A stretch of 64,000 nucleotides of DNA. Origin: Hyphomicrobiales bacterium (GTDB lineage: Bacteria > Pseudomonadota > Alphaproteobacteria > SPJN01). Positions within the stretch are counted from its first letter, which is position 1. Every line of letters starts with the position of its first letter. The translations under genes and the position numbers were made by a program. This document shows positions 42,475-51,854 of this stretch, piece after piece. Under the pieces are notes generated by a model. It saw only the letters and a list, made by a program, of their open reading frames with translations. It did no database searches and was not told the origin of the DNA. The stretch is taken from NCBI GenBank assembly GCA_006844605.1, contig SPJN01000015.1, positions 1 through 64,000 of the forward strand, in the 5' to 3' direction.

Positions 42475-43887
42475 TTGAACAGGGCAAATCCCGTGACCGA
42501 ACAACCGATAGATCCGCAGAACACCAAAAAAGTCTTTATCAAGACCTATGGCTGCCAAATGAATGTGTATGATTCAGAACGTATGGCTGACGTTCTGGCA
42601 CCGCTTGGCTATGCGGAATCGGATGCGCCGGACGATGCCGACCTTGTGATCCTGAACACCTGCCATATTCGTGAGAAAGCCGCCGAGAAAGTCTATTCAG
42701 AGCTGGGCCGCATCCGCCAGTTAAAGACCGCCCGCGAAGCTGAATCCGGCGATAAGATGACCGTTGCCGTTGCCGGCTGCGTTGCACAGGCCGAAGGGGC
42801 GGAAATCATGCGCCGCGCGCCTGTTGTCGATATCGTCTTTGGCCCCGGTGCCTATCACAAATTGCCTGAGATGATTGCCCGCGCTGAACGGGGCAATGCC
42901 GACCCCACCCAACGCCAAGGGCGCGGTGTTCTGAACACTGAATTCCCCATTGAAGACAAATTTGATGCCCTGCCGATCAATCGCGAAAGCGCAACGGGGC
43001 TAACCGCGTTTCTGACCGTGCAGGAAGGCTGCGACAAGTTCTGCACTTTTTGTGTGGTGCCCTATACGCGCGGCGCTGAATTTTCCCGCCCCGCCCAATC
43101 GGTTCTGGATGAGGCAAAGGCGCTGGTCGCGCGGGGGGTCAAGGAAATCACCCTGCTGGGCCAGAACGTCAACGCCTATCACGGTGAAGGTGCCGACGGG
43201 AAGGACTGGTCCTTGGGCCGCCTGATCCACGCCCTTGCCGCTATTGATGGGGTGGAACGGCTGCGCTACACCACCTCGCACCCGCGGGATATGGATGATG
43301 ACCTAATCAATGCCCATCGCGATGTCGATGCCTTGATGCCCTATCTGCATCTGCCGGTGCAATCAGGCTCCAACCGCATATTGGACGCGATGAACCGCAA
43401 ACATACCCGCGATGAGTATTTTGCCCTGATTGACCGTATTCGCGACGCCCGCCCCGATATTGCGCTGTCAGGCGATTTCATTGTCGGGTTCCCCGGCGAA
43501 AATGATCGTGATTTTGAAGACACAATGGATCTGGTGCGCCGGGTCGGCTATGGCTCAGCCTTTTCATTCAAATATTCACCGCGTCCCGGCACCCCCGGTG
43601 CGGCCCTTGAATGGCAGGTTGAAGAACACAAAAAAGACGAACGATTGCAGGCACTTCAGGCGCTGCTGCGGGAACAGCAAATCGGCTTTAACAAAAGCAT
43701 GATTGGCAAAACCCTGCCCGTGTTGCTGGAACGCGAAGGCCGCCATCAGGGGCAAATGGTTGGCCGCAGTCCCTATTTGCAGGCCGTTCACCTTGACGCC
43801 GATCATGCTTTGCTGGGCCAGACAATTCATGTTACTGTCACAGACGCAACGCAGAATAGCCTTACGGGCAAAGCGGTGTTAAAGTGA
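42475..43887 (+). CDS. miaB: tRNA-2-methylthio-N6-dimethylallyladenosine synthase MiaB (TTG start)
   Basis: [44 protein letters not shown]. Confidence 0.96.
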   Translation: MNRANPVTEQPIDPQNTKKVFIKTYGCQMNVYDSERMADVLAPLGYAESDAPDDADLVILNTCHIREKAAEKVYSELGRIRQLKTAREAESGDKMTVAVAGCVAQAEGAEIMRRAPVVDIVFGPGAYHKLPEMIARAERGNADPTQRQGRGVLNTEFPIEDKFDALPINRESATGLTAFLTVQEGCDKFCTFCVVPYTRGAEFSRPAQSVLDEAKALVARGVKEITLLGQNVNAYHGEGADGKDWSLGRLIHALAAIDGVERLRYTTSHPRDMDDDLINAHRDVDALMPYLHLPVQSGSNRILDAMNRKHTRDEYFALIDRIRDARPDIALSGDFIVGFPGENDRDFEDTMDLVRRVGYGSAFSFKYSPRPGTPGAALEWQVEEHKKDERLQALQALLREQQIGFNKSMIGKTLPVLLEREGRHQGQMVGRSPYLQAVHLDADHALLGQTIHVTVTDATQNSLTGKAVLK

Positions 43888-43953
43888 TTCGGTCGCTGTA
43901 ACGGGCGGCAAGTCAAAACCGGCAGAACAGGGGTTCAATGACCCAATTGTTGA

Positions 43954-44058
43954 TTAGTCAGGCAATATGACGGCGGGAATGGTCAGGCCATATTTCGCTT
44001 CTTCGGTCGCCCCTTCTATCATTTGGCGCAGTTCATTATTGCGCACTGTTCGGTCCAT
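43954..44058 (-). CDS. Candidate 34-aa small ORF in the miaB-phoH spacer
   Basis: MDRTVRNNELRQMIEGATEEAKYGLTIPAVILPD read on the minus strand; AGGAGG 12 nt upstream of ATG (slightly long spacing). Confidence 0.35.
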   Translation of the reverse strand: MDRTVRNNELRQMIEGATEEAKYGLTIPAVILPD

Positions 44059-44165
44059 TAATCTTACTGCCCTCCTGCAAACTACACTTTCAATCAAGGT
44101 CGATTTCGCAGCGGCGCACACGCGCCCCGTTGCGGCTGCATCGCCCTGCTGCCCCCTGATGCTTT

Positions 44166-45230
44166 ATGGCTCCACTTTCTGATAGTAAGGATGATGATTT
44201 GAACCAGCCGCTCACCATTGTCGAATTTCCTGACAATCATCTGGCTGCCGCTTTGTTCGGCGAACATGACAAACATCTGGCACAAATCGAAACAAGTCTG
44301 GGGGTAGAGATCATCCCGCGCGGCAATCGCGTGCAGATCAGCGGCCCCAAATCCGCCCGCAAAACCGCAAAACGCATCATGCATGATTTATACACCCGCC
44401 TTGAATCCGACCTTGAGGTCGGCATGGGCGAAGTAAAAGGCGCCCTGTCTATGGCCGAAGCCCCGTGGACCGATCAGGTCGAAAGCTGCACACCGGAAAT
44501 GAATGATGGTGATGCGATCGGCGATGAGGGCACGCACGGTTCCGTGCTTGCAAGCGACACCATGATCCGCACCAAGCGTCGTGTGATCACACCGCGCACG
44601 CCCGGTCAGGCCGCCTATATCAAGGCCCTGCATAGCCATGAGCTGGTGTTTGGTGTTGGTCCTGCGGGGACCGGCAAAACCTATGTCGCCGTGGCCATGG
44701 CGGCCCAGAAACTGATGGACGGCAAGGTCGATCGCATCATTCTAAGCCGTCCGGCAGTTGAAGCGGGAGAACGGTTGGGCTTTTTGCCCGGTGATATGCG
44801 CGACAAGGTAGACCCTTATTTAAGGCCGCTTTACGATGCGCTGTATGACATGATGCCCGGCGATCAGGTTGCCAAACGGCTTGAGTCTGGCGAGATTGAG
44901 GTCGCCCCCCTTGCCTTCATGCGCGGGCGGACATTATCCAACGCCTATGTGATTTTGGACGAGGCGCAGAACTGCACCACCACGCAGATGAAAATGTTCC
45001 TGACGCGTTTGGGCGAAAACTCCCACATGATTGTGACGGGCGACCCCAGCCAAGTTGACTTGCCGCTCGGCTCCCAATCCGGGCTGGTGCAGGCCACCGA
45101 CACGCTGTCGGATGTGAAGGGGGTCGCAGTCGTCCGCTTCACCAACAAGGACGTGGTACGTCATCCGTTGGTCACCCGCATCGTCAACGCCTATGACGGT
45201 ACCGAAGATAAGTTGATCAAAAACAAGTGA
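44166..45230 (+). CDS. phoH: PhoH family protein
   Basis: FGVGPAGTGKTYVAVAMA, LSRPAVEAGERLGFLPGDMRDKVDPYLRPLYDAL, ILDEAQNCTTTQMKMFLTRLG. Confidence 0.95.
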   Translation: MAPLSDSKDDDLNQPLTIVEFPDNHLAAALFGEHDKHLAQIETSLGVEIIPRGNRVQISGPKSARKTAKRIMHDLYTRLESDLEVGMGEVKGALSMAEAPWTDQVESCTPEMNDGDAIGDEGTHGSVLASDTMIRTKRRVITPRTPGQAAYIKALHSHELVFGVGPAGTGKTYVAVAMAAQKLMDGKVDRIILSRPAVEAGERLGFLPGDMRDKVDPYLRPLYDALYDMMPGDQVAKRLESGEIEVAPLAFMRGRTLSNAYVILDEAQNCTTTQMKMFLTRLGENSHMIVTGDPSQVDLPLGSQSGLVQATDTLSDVKGVAVVRFTNKDVVRHPLVTRIVNAYDGTEDKLIKNK

Positions 45231-45718
45231 CCACGCGCGACGTATATCTAGCCATTAACCAGACCTGTAACCGCTGGCCCGAACCGCTTGTCAATCGATT
45301 GGGGGAAGCGGCTCGGCTAGTGGCATCACTCACCGAAGATTGGCCGGACGAGCCTGTCGAAGTGTCGTTATTGCTGACCGATGACGCAGAAATGGCTGCC
45401 CTGAACAAGGAATGGCGCGACAAGGAAGGGCCGACAAATGTGTTGTCCTTCCCCGCCCCCGAAGGGTTCACAGACCCCGACGCCGACGGCACGCCGCTGG
45501 GTGATATCGCCATCGGGCTGACAATTGCCGAGACCGAAGCGGCAGACCAAGGCAAAAGCCTGTCTGATCATGTGCTGCATTTATGGGTTCATGGCCTGTT
45601 ACATTTAATCGGCTATGATCATATGGAAGATCAGGAGGCCAACGAAATGGAGGCCCGGGAGATCAGAATACTTGCGCAAATGGGCATAGATGATCCATAT
45701 AGAGATAGTGAGCGCTGA
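45227..45718 (+). CDS. ybeY: rRNA maturation RNase YbeY
   Basis: NVLSFPAPE, HGLLHLIGYDHMEDQEANEME; GTGA overlap with phoH. Confidence 0.95.
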   Translation: MTTRDVYLAINQTCNRWPEPLVNRLGEAARLVASLTEDWPDEPVEVSLLLTDDAEMAALNKEWRDKEGPTNVLSFPAPEGFTDPDADGTPLGDIAIGLTIAETEAADQGKSLSDHVLHLWVHGLLHLIGYDHMEDQEANEMEAREIRILAQMGIDDPYRDSER

Positions 45719-45763
45719 AAAGCGCCAAAATGACAAAAGCCACGGAGGCAAAAACACAAGGCC

Positions 45764-46699
45764 ATGAGCCTGACCGCTGACCGACCCGTAGGGGCCGAAG
45801 ACCAAGAGGACCCGTCTTCTAGACGCACGCCACAGCCCGGACTGTGGCAACGATTGCGGCAGAAATTAAGCCGCAATGGCCGGAATGAGGCCACCCTCGC
45901 TGAAAACTTCGATGACATTATCGACGATCACCATGAGATCCGCGATGCGTTAAGCGCAACCGAACGGGCCATGTTGACTAATATTTTGACCGTGCGTGAA
46001 ACACGCGTCGAAGATGTGATGGTGCCCCGCGCCGATATTGTCGCGCTTGATAAAGACGCGCCGATCATGGATGTGGTCACGCATTTTCGCGAAGCTGCCC
46101 ATTCACGTTTGCCGCTATACCGTGAAACAACAGACGACATCATGGGCATGGTCCATATCAAGGACCTGCTGTATTGGTGGGAGGCCAGCTTGAAAGGCGA
46201 AGCGCCGGGCAAGGATTTTTCCTTACGCTCAATCATGCGGCCTGTTCTGTTTGTACCCCCGTCAATGCCGGTGATGGACCTGTTTCTGAAGATGCAGGCC
46301 ACCCGCATTCACATGGCGATTGTTATTGATGAATTTGGCGGCACAGATGGTCTGGCGACCATTGAAGATCTGGTTGAAGAAATCGTCGGGGAAATTCTGG
46401 ACGAACATGAATCCGAAGGCCCCGTTATGACGGCCTTGTCTGACGGCAGTTTTGATGCCGACGCAAGGGTTGAAATTGACGACCTGGAAAATGCCATCGG
46501 GTTAAGTTTGGTGGATGATGATGAAGACATCGACACAATCGGCGGGCTGGTCGTCGCGCTGGCCGGGCGTGTTCCCCAACAGGGGGAACTTGTGCGCCAC
46601 CCCGCAGGGATAGAGCTTGAAATCTCTGCCGCTGACCCGCGCCGCATTCGCCGCGTCGTGATCCGTCGCCATCACAAATCCAAACCGCCCGCCGTATAA
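45764..46699 (+). CDS. HlyC/CorC family protein (CBS-domain hemolysin-like)
   Basis: RVEDVMVPRADIVALDKDAP, VIDEFGGTDGLATIEDLVEEIVGEILDEHE. Confidence 0.94.
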   Translation: MSLTADRPVGAEDQEDPSSRRTPQPGLWQRLRQKLSRNGRNEATLAENFDDIIDDHHEIRDALSATERAMLTNILTVRETRVEDVMVPRADIVALDKDAPIMDVVTHFREAAHSRLPLYRETTDDIMGMVHIKDLLYWWEASLKGEAPGKDFSLRSIMRPVLFVPPSMPVMDLFLKMQATRIHMAIVIDEFGGTDGLATIEDLVEEIVGEILDEHESEGPVMTALSDGSFDADARVEIDDLENAIGLSLVDDDEDIDTIGGLVVALAGRVPQQGELVRHPAGIELEISAADPRRIRRVVIRRHHKSKPPAV

Positions 46700-46808
46700 A
46701 CGGGCCGCTGCCACATTATTGCCGCCAGCATCGACCATGCTGGCCCCAATACATATAAGCACGCACACACGCACGCACACGGTTTACCAGCTGACAGGGT
46801 TTGCCCGC

Positions 46809-48446
46809 ATGGATTTACAGTTCAAGGACAGAAGTTTTGGCCGCGGGTTGACCCACGGCATCTTTGCCTTGCTGGCCGGGGCAATCGGGGGGCTGGCGCA
46901 GGCCCCGACATCGTGGTGGGGCGTGTTGTTTGTCAGCCTGCCCTTGCTTGTCTGGTTGCTGGATCAGGCCCATCGCGAATGCGCGGCAGGACGCAGAATG
47001 CGCGCCTTCTTTGCCATCGGCTGGTGGTGGGGCTTTGGCTATTTAGGCAGCTCCCTTTGGTGGGTCGGCAACGCATTATTGGTTGATGCTGAACAGTTCG
47101 CGTGGGCATTGCCCTTTGCGATGGTGGGTTTACCCGCCGGACTGGCGCTGTTTTACGGACTGGGCACTTTGGCGGCACTTTATTTCTGGCGCGCCGATAC
47201 GGCCGCAGACAGTCATGACCTTGGCGGACAGGCGGGGGCCCCGTTTTCCCGCAAACGCCTGATCGGGCTAGCCGTTGGCTTTGCATTGGCGGATTGGGTA
47301 CGCGGCCACATCCTGACGGGCTTTCCCTGGAACAGCCTGTATCAAAGTTTGGGCGGCACAGACCAGATGATGCAGTTCGCCAGCATTGGCGGGCCATGGG
47401 CCTTGGGCTTTTTGATTACGCTTGCGGCGCTGATGCCCGCCACGCTGTTTGGCCGGTCCCTTGCCAGTCGCCCCACAATCATCGCGGCGCTAGTGGGATT
47501 GATGATAACAGGCGGGCTGTTCGCCTATGGCACATGGCGGCTTAACCACGCCACGCTTCAAGACAGCGGCGTCACGGTTCATATCGTGCAGCCCAATATC
47601 GCCCAACGGGACAAGTGGAACCGCGCCTTGCTGCCACAACATATGGAAACATTGCTGACGCTGTCAGCACCGCCGCCTGACCCGCGCTCCACGATTGTCA
47701 TCTGGCCGGAAGTTGCCGTCCCCTATGACCTAACGAATGAACCGGGCCTGCGCGCCGAAATTGGCGAAACCATCGGTTTGGGCAATCTGTTGATTACCGG
47801 TGCATTTGAATTTGACCGCATCCCCGGCGCGGCAACCGACATTTATAATGGCATCAGCATTTTGGATGGCACGGGCCGGATCATCGACACCTATCGCAAA
47901 CATCATCTTGTCCCCTTTGGTGAATATCTGCCGCTGAAAGCCGTCCTGAGCGCAATCGGTCTAAAAAAACTGACCGAAGGGATCGGCGACCTTGCCGCCG
48001 GGCACGGCCCCCAAACACTGGCACTGCAAACCGGTGACGGACGCGCCATCCCCGCATTTGGCCCACAAATTTGTTACGAAGCTATTTTTCCCCATCAACA
48101 GACCGCCGCCAATGGCCCAAGACCGCAATGGCTGGTCAATGTCACCAATGATGCGTGGTATGGCGACACGCCCGGCCCACGGCAGCATTTAGTACAGGCA
48201 CGTTTTCGCGCGATAGAACAGGGCCTGCCACTGGCCCGTGCTGCCAATACAGGCATATCTGCATTGATCGATCCTTATGGTCGCATCATCGGTCAACATT
48301 CTCTTAACAATCAGGGTGTTATCACCGAACCGTTACCCACCGCCTTGTCAGTAACGATTTATGCGCGGGTGGGCGACAGTCTGTTTTGGCTTCTATTGGT
48401 GCTGGGCGGCTTGTCAGCCGCTAAATGGCAACGCCGCGCCACCTGA
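46809..48446 (+). CDS. lnt: Apolipoprotein N-acyltransferase
   Basis: FPWNSLYQSLGG, VWPEVAVPYDL-like IVIWPEVAVPYDL, YRKHHLVPFGEYLPLK, ICYEAIFP, NVTNDAWYGDTPGPRQHL. Confidence 0.96.
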   Translation: MDLQFKDRSFGRGLTHGIFALLAGAIGGLAQAPTSWWGVLFVSLPLLVWLLDQAHRECAAGRRMRAFFAIGWWWGFGYLGSSLWWVGNALLVDAEQFAWALPFAMVGLPAGLALFYGLGTLAALYFWRADTAADSHDLGGQAGAPFSRKRLIGLAVGFALADWVRGHILTGFPWNSLYQSLGGTDQMMQFASIGGPWALGFLITLAALMPATLFGRSLASRPTIIAALVGLMITGGLFAYGTWRLNHATLQDSGVTVHIVQPNIAQRDKWNRALLPQHMETLLTLSAPPPDPRSTIVIWPEVAVPYDLTNEPGLRAEIGETIGLGNLLITGAFEFDRIPGAATDIYNGISILDGTGRIIDTYRKHHLVPFGEYLPLKAVLSAIGLKKLTEGIGDLAAGHGPQTLALQTGDGRAIPAFGPQICYEAIFPHQQTAANGPRPQWLVNVTNDAWYGDTPGPRQHLVQARFRAIEQGLPLARAANTGISALIDPYGRIIGQHSLNNQGVITEPLPTALSVTIYARVGDSLFWLLLVLGGLSAAKWQRRAT

Positions 48447-48512
48447 TCCATAACCGACGTTACACCGTACAATTTGTGCGACCGTTTGCACGACATGTGA
48501 GCAATTACATAT

Positions 48513-48540
48513 TTGCAATGTGCGCATACATTTGTATAGA
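48513..48540 (+). promoter_or_regulatory. Putative sigma70-type promoter for xre
   Basis: TTGCAA-16 bp-TATAGA upstream of the xre start. Confidence 0.5.
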
Positions 48541-48606
48541 TTGCGCCTTAGGGTGAGCGCACGGCAATTATGGCCGTTTTAGTTTTGTGTATGTGAGGAC
48601 AAAACC

Positions 48607-49035
48607 TTGGTTCAAAAGACCCCCAATCCTGTAGATGTTCATGTCGGCTCCCGGATGCGTATGCGCCGGATGTTGATCGGCATGAGCCAAGAAGCGCTTG
48701 GCAATGCCCTTGGTTTGACCTTCCAGCAGGTTCAGAAATATGAAAAGGGCGCAAACCGCATCGGTGCCAGCCGCCTTTACCACATCGCAAAAATTCTTGA
48801 CGTCAATATCAGCTTCTTTTTTGAAGACATGGCTGACAATCTGGCCGCCGGCCCCAAACATGGCGGCGGCTTTGCCGCAGCGGACGAACAATCAGGCTAT
48901 GTCGTTGATTTTCTGCAAAGCACCGATGGCGTTGCATTGATGAGCGCCTATGTGAAGATCAAGGATGCCGCCATTCGCCGCCGCATTCTTGAATTGGTGC
49001 GCACATTGGCAAACGAACCTGTTGACGACGAATAA
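48607..49035 (+). CDS. XRE family HTH transcriptional regulator (TTG start)
   Basis: VHVGSRMRMRRMLIGMSQEALGNALGLTFQQVQKYEKGANRIGASRLYHIAKIL. Confidence 0.93.
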   Translation: MVQKTPNPVDVHVGSRMRMRRMLIGMSQEALGNALGLTFQQVQKYEKGANRIGASRLYHIAKILDVNISFFFEDMADNLAAGPKHGGGFAAADEQSGYVVDFLQSTDGVALMSAYVKIKDAAIRRRILELVRTLANEPVDDE

Positions 49036-49080
49036 AATTCATGTGGCCCCGGCCTGCGTTAAAGTTCAGCTGATTGCCGT

Positions 49081-49136
49081 GGTTGCCTGACCTTGTTTGC
49101 CTGACCTTGTGTGCTTGACCTTGTGTGCTTGACCTT
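49081..49136. repeat. 14-bp tandem repeat, 4 copies, in the xre-metK spacer
   Basis: ggttgcctgacctt / gtttgcctgacctt / gtgtgcttgacctt / gtgtgcttgacctt. Confidence 0.95.
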
Positions 49137-49231
49137 GGGGGCGCTTCCCGTCTAATAAACGGCATGTTTTTGCTCGGCCTATCCGCCGGGTGCATCTCTA
49201 TTGATTTCCGTCTTTTGGAAGGACAAGTTTC

Positions 49232-50401
49232 GTGGCTCGCAGCGACTATCTCTTTACCAGTGAATCTGTTTCCGAAGGTCATCCCGATAAGGTATGCGAC
49301 CGCATCTCCGATCGCATTGTTGACCTTTATCTGGCTGCTGACCCCTATGCGCGCGTCGCTGTCGAAACCCTGACAACCACAAACCGCATTGTACTGGCCG
49401 GTGAAACCCGCTGTGCGCAGGACATCAGCCACGCCCAGCTTGAAGAAGCTGCCCGCGAAGCGGTCAAGGCAATCGGCTATGAACAAGACGGCTTCCACTG
49501 GAAGAACGCTGACGTCAGCGTCTATGTTCACGGCCAGTCCGCCCATATCGCACAGGGTGTTGATGCGGAAGGCAACAAGGATGAAGGCGCAGGCGATCAG
49601 GGCATCATGTTTGGGTATGCCTGCCGCGAAACCGATGTGCTGATGCCGGCACCGATCACCTATTCCCACCGTATTTTGCAGGCAATGGCTGCGGACCGCC
49701 ACAATGGCACGCGCCCTGAATTTCAGCCCGATGCCAAAAGTCAGGTCACATTGGCATATAAGGATGGCAAGCCCGTCGGCGCGACATCCGTCGTCGTCTC
49801 CACCCAACATACTGATGGGTTGGATCAGGCACAGATCCGCGAATTGGTGCGGCCCTATGTTGAATCCGTCCTGCCTGATGGCTGGATGTGCCCTGAAGAA
49901 GATTTCTACGTCAACCCGACAGGCACTTTCGTCATTGGTGGCCCCGATGGCGATGCCGGCCTGACCGGCCGTAAGATCATTGTCGATACCTATGGCGGCG
50001 CAGCCCCCCATGGTGGCGGCGCATTTTCCGGCAAGGACCCGACCAAGGTTGACCGGTCAGCCGCCTATGCCTCGCGCTATCTTGCCAAGAATATCGTGGC
50101 TGCCGAATTGGCTGAAAAATGCACAATCCAGTTGTCCTATGCAATTGGCGTGTCCAAGCCACTGTCCATCTATGTGGATACAGCAGGCACCGGATCGGTT
50201 GACGAAACCAAGCTGGAAAAAGCAGTTGAAGAGGTCATGGACCTTAGCCCCCGCGGCATTCGTGAGCATTTGGGCCTGAACAAGCCAATCTATGAAGACA
50301 GCGCCGCCTATGGCCATTTTGGCCGGACACCGACGGATGCTGGCGCGTTTTCTTGGGAACGCACCGACCTGATTGAGGCACTGAAGGGCGCTCTCAGCTA
50401 G
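49232..50401 (+). CDS. metK: S-adenosylmethionine synthetase (GTG start)
   Basis: [51 protein letters not shown]. Confidence 0.98.
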   Translation: MARSDYLFTSESVSEGHPDKVCDRISDRIVDLYLAADPYARVAVETLTTTNRIVLAGETRCAQDISHAQLEEAAREAVKAIGYEQDGFHWKNADVSVYVHGQSAHIAQGVDAEGNKDEGAGDQGIMFGYACRETDVLMPAPITYSHRILQAMAADRHNGTRPEFQPDAKSQVTLAYKDGKPVGATSVVVSTQHTDGLDQAQIRELVRPYVESVLPDGWMCPEEDFYVNPTGTFVIGGPDGDAGLTGRKIIVDTYGGAAPHGGGAFSGKDPTKVDRSAAYASRYLAKNIVAAELAEKCTIQLSYAIGVSKPLSIYVDTAGTGSVDETKLEKAVEEVMDLSPRGIREHLGLNKPIYEDSAAYGHFGRTPTDAGAFSWERTDLIEALKGALS

Positions 50402-50442
50402 GGCATTGGCCCCGATCAAGGCCCACAATTAGGCAAGCCACC

Positions 50443-51153
50443 ATGTCTGACAAGCCGAAAGGCCCGCCGTTCAAGCCGAAACGCCTTTATGGGCGGCGCA
50501 AAGGCCATCCCCTGTCTGACTATCAGGCCGGGCTGATTGACGCTCTGATGCCAAAACTGGCGGTCAACGTAGATGGCCCTGTTGATCTCGCCGATTTGTT
50601 TGATAGCCCCGGGCCCCTGCGCCTTGAAATTGGTTTCGGTGGCGGCGAACATCTGTGCCACCGCGCCGCTGCCCTGCCCGATTGGAACTTCATCGGGGTA
50701 GAGCCGTTTGAAAACGGCATGGCCAAATGTCTGGCCGGAGTGGATCGCAACGGGCTGAAAAATGTTCGCCTGTTAATGGATGACGCCCGCTTTTTGCTTG
50801 ATCAGTTGCCCACCGCCAGCGTGGATCATATTGATCTGTTGTACCCCGACCCTTGGCCAAAATTGCGCCATAACAAGCGGCGCTTCGTCAATCAGGGCAA
50901 TTTGGACGAAATCGCGCGGGTGTTGAAACCGGGCGGCAAATTCTGCTTTGCATCCGACATTCCGTCCTATGTGGATTGGACGCTTGATCATTTGCGCCGC
51001 CATCCGGGCTTTGCCTGGCAGGCCAGCTCTGCCGCGGATTGGCGCACACCCTATGATGGCTGGCTCAGCACGCGTTATGAGCAGAAGGCCATTCGTGAGG
51101 GTCGCACACCCCACTATCTGACATTTGTCCGGCTCAACCAACCAGGCGATTGA
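50443..51153 (+). CDS. trmB: tRNA (guanine-N7-)-methyltransferase
   Basis: LRLEIGFGGGEHLCHRA, IDLLYPDPWPKLRHNKRRFV. Confidence 0.95.
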   Translation: MSDKPKGPPFKPKRLYGRRKGHPLSDYQAGLIDALMPKLAVNVDGPVDLADLFDSPGPLRLEIGFGGGEHLCHRAAALPDWNFIGVEPFENGMAKCLAGVDRNGLKNVRLLMDDARFLLDQLPTASVDHIDLLYPDPWPKLRHNKRRFVNQGNLDEIARVLKPGGKFCFASDIPSYVDWTLDHLRRHPGFAWQASSAADWRTPYDGWLSTRYEQKAIREGRTPHYLTFVRLNQPGD

Positions 51154-51275
51154 GCCGCGCGCAACGAAATCTACACCCTGTTTCCAGACATTTTCGCGCA
51201 CCTAAGCCTCTTGTAATCTCTGCCAATAAGTCGTACATATCCCCTCACATACCAGCTTTATGCTGGGCTTAGGCA

Positions 51276-51303
51276 GCGGGCCTCAGCGAGGCCCGCTTTT
51301 TTA
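51276..51303 (+). terminator. Intrinsic-terminator-like hairpin in the rimP leader
   Basis: gcgggcct-cagcg-aggcccgc-ttttttatt, 22 nt before the rimP start. Confidence 0.8.
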
Positions 51304-51325
51304 TTACGGGAAGCAAACTGTCTGA

Positions 51326-51838
51326 ATGGCAAAACGCACCGCACTTGATGATGAGCTTGAAGCGCTCCTAACGCCGACCATCGAAGCCATGGGCTTTGAA
51401 GTTATCCGCGTGCGCCTGCTGGGGAACAGCCCGCAGATCTTGCAAATCATGGCCGAACGGCCCGACGGCACAATCAGCGTCGATGAGTGCGCCAACATTT
51501 CCCGCGCCGTATCTGCCGTGCTTGACGTGGAAGACCCCGTCAGCGGCAACTATACGCTTGAGGTCAGCTCACCGGGGATCGACCGGCCCCTGACCCGCCT
51601 AAAGGATTTCGATCGGTTTGATGGCCTGGAAGCCAAAATCGAATTGAAACAAGCCGTCGATGGACAGCGCCGTTTTCGTGGCCGTCTGGACGGGGTTGAA
51701 GGTGACGAGGTGCGCCTTGTAACCGAACAAGGAATTTTGGGCTTTGCCCTTGAGATGATCGATCAGGCCAAATTGGTCATGAACGATGAACTGTTAAAAA
51801 TGGCTGGGGCGTCGCAATCAGACGCCGATAGTCAATAA
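51326..51838 (+). CDS. rimP: Ribosome maturation factor RimP
   Basis: LEVSSPGIDRPLTRLKDFDRF; precedes nusA. Confidence 0.95.
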   Translation: MAKRTALDDELEALLTPTIEAMGFEVIRVRLLGNSPQILQIMAERPDGTISVDECANISRAVSAVLDVEDPVSGNYTLEVSSPGIDRPLTRLKDFDRFDGLEAKIELKQAVDGQRRFRGRLDGVEGDEVRLVTEQGILGFALEMIDQAKLVMNDELLKMAGASQSDADSQ

Positions 51839-51854
51839 ATTAGGGACGACCGCT

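Noticed and set aside
46755-46790. cacgcacacacgcacgcacac low-complexity run before lnt
   Set aside because: Short imperfect dinucleotide-type repeat; nothing beyond low complexity can be supported.
49036-49231. SAM riboswitch upstream of metK
   Set aside because: I could not match the sequence to SAM-II, SAM-V or SAM/SAH consensus by eye. A covariance-model search (Infernal/Rfam) would settle it.
48959-50011. 350-aa minus-strand ORF antisense to metK
   Set aside because: Long but composition fits a shadow frame, and metK is certain on the other strand.
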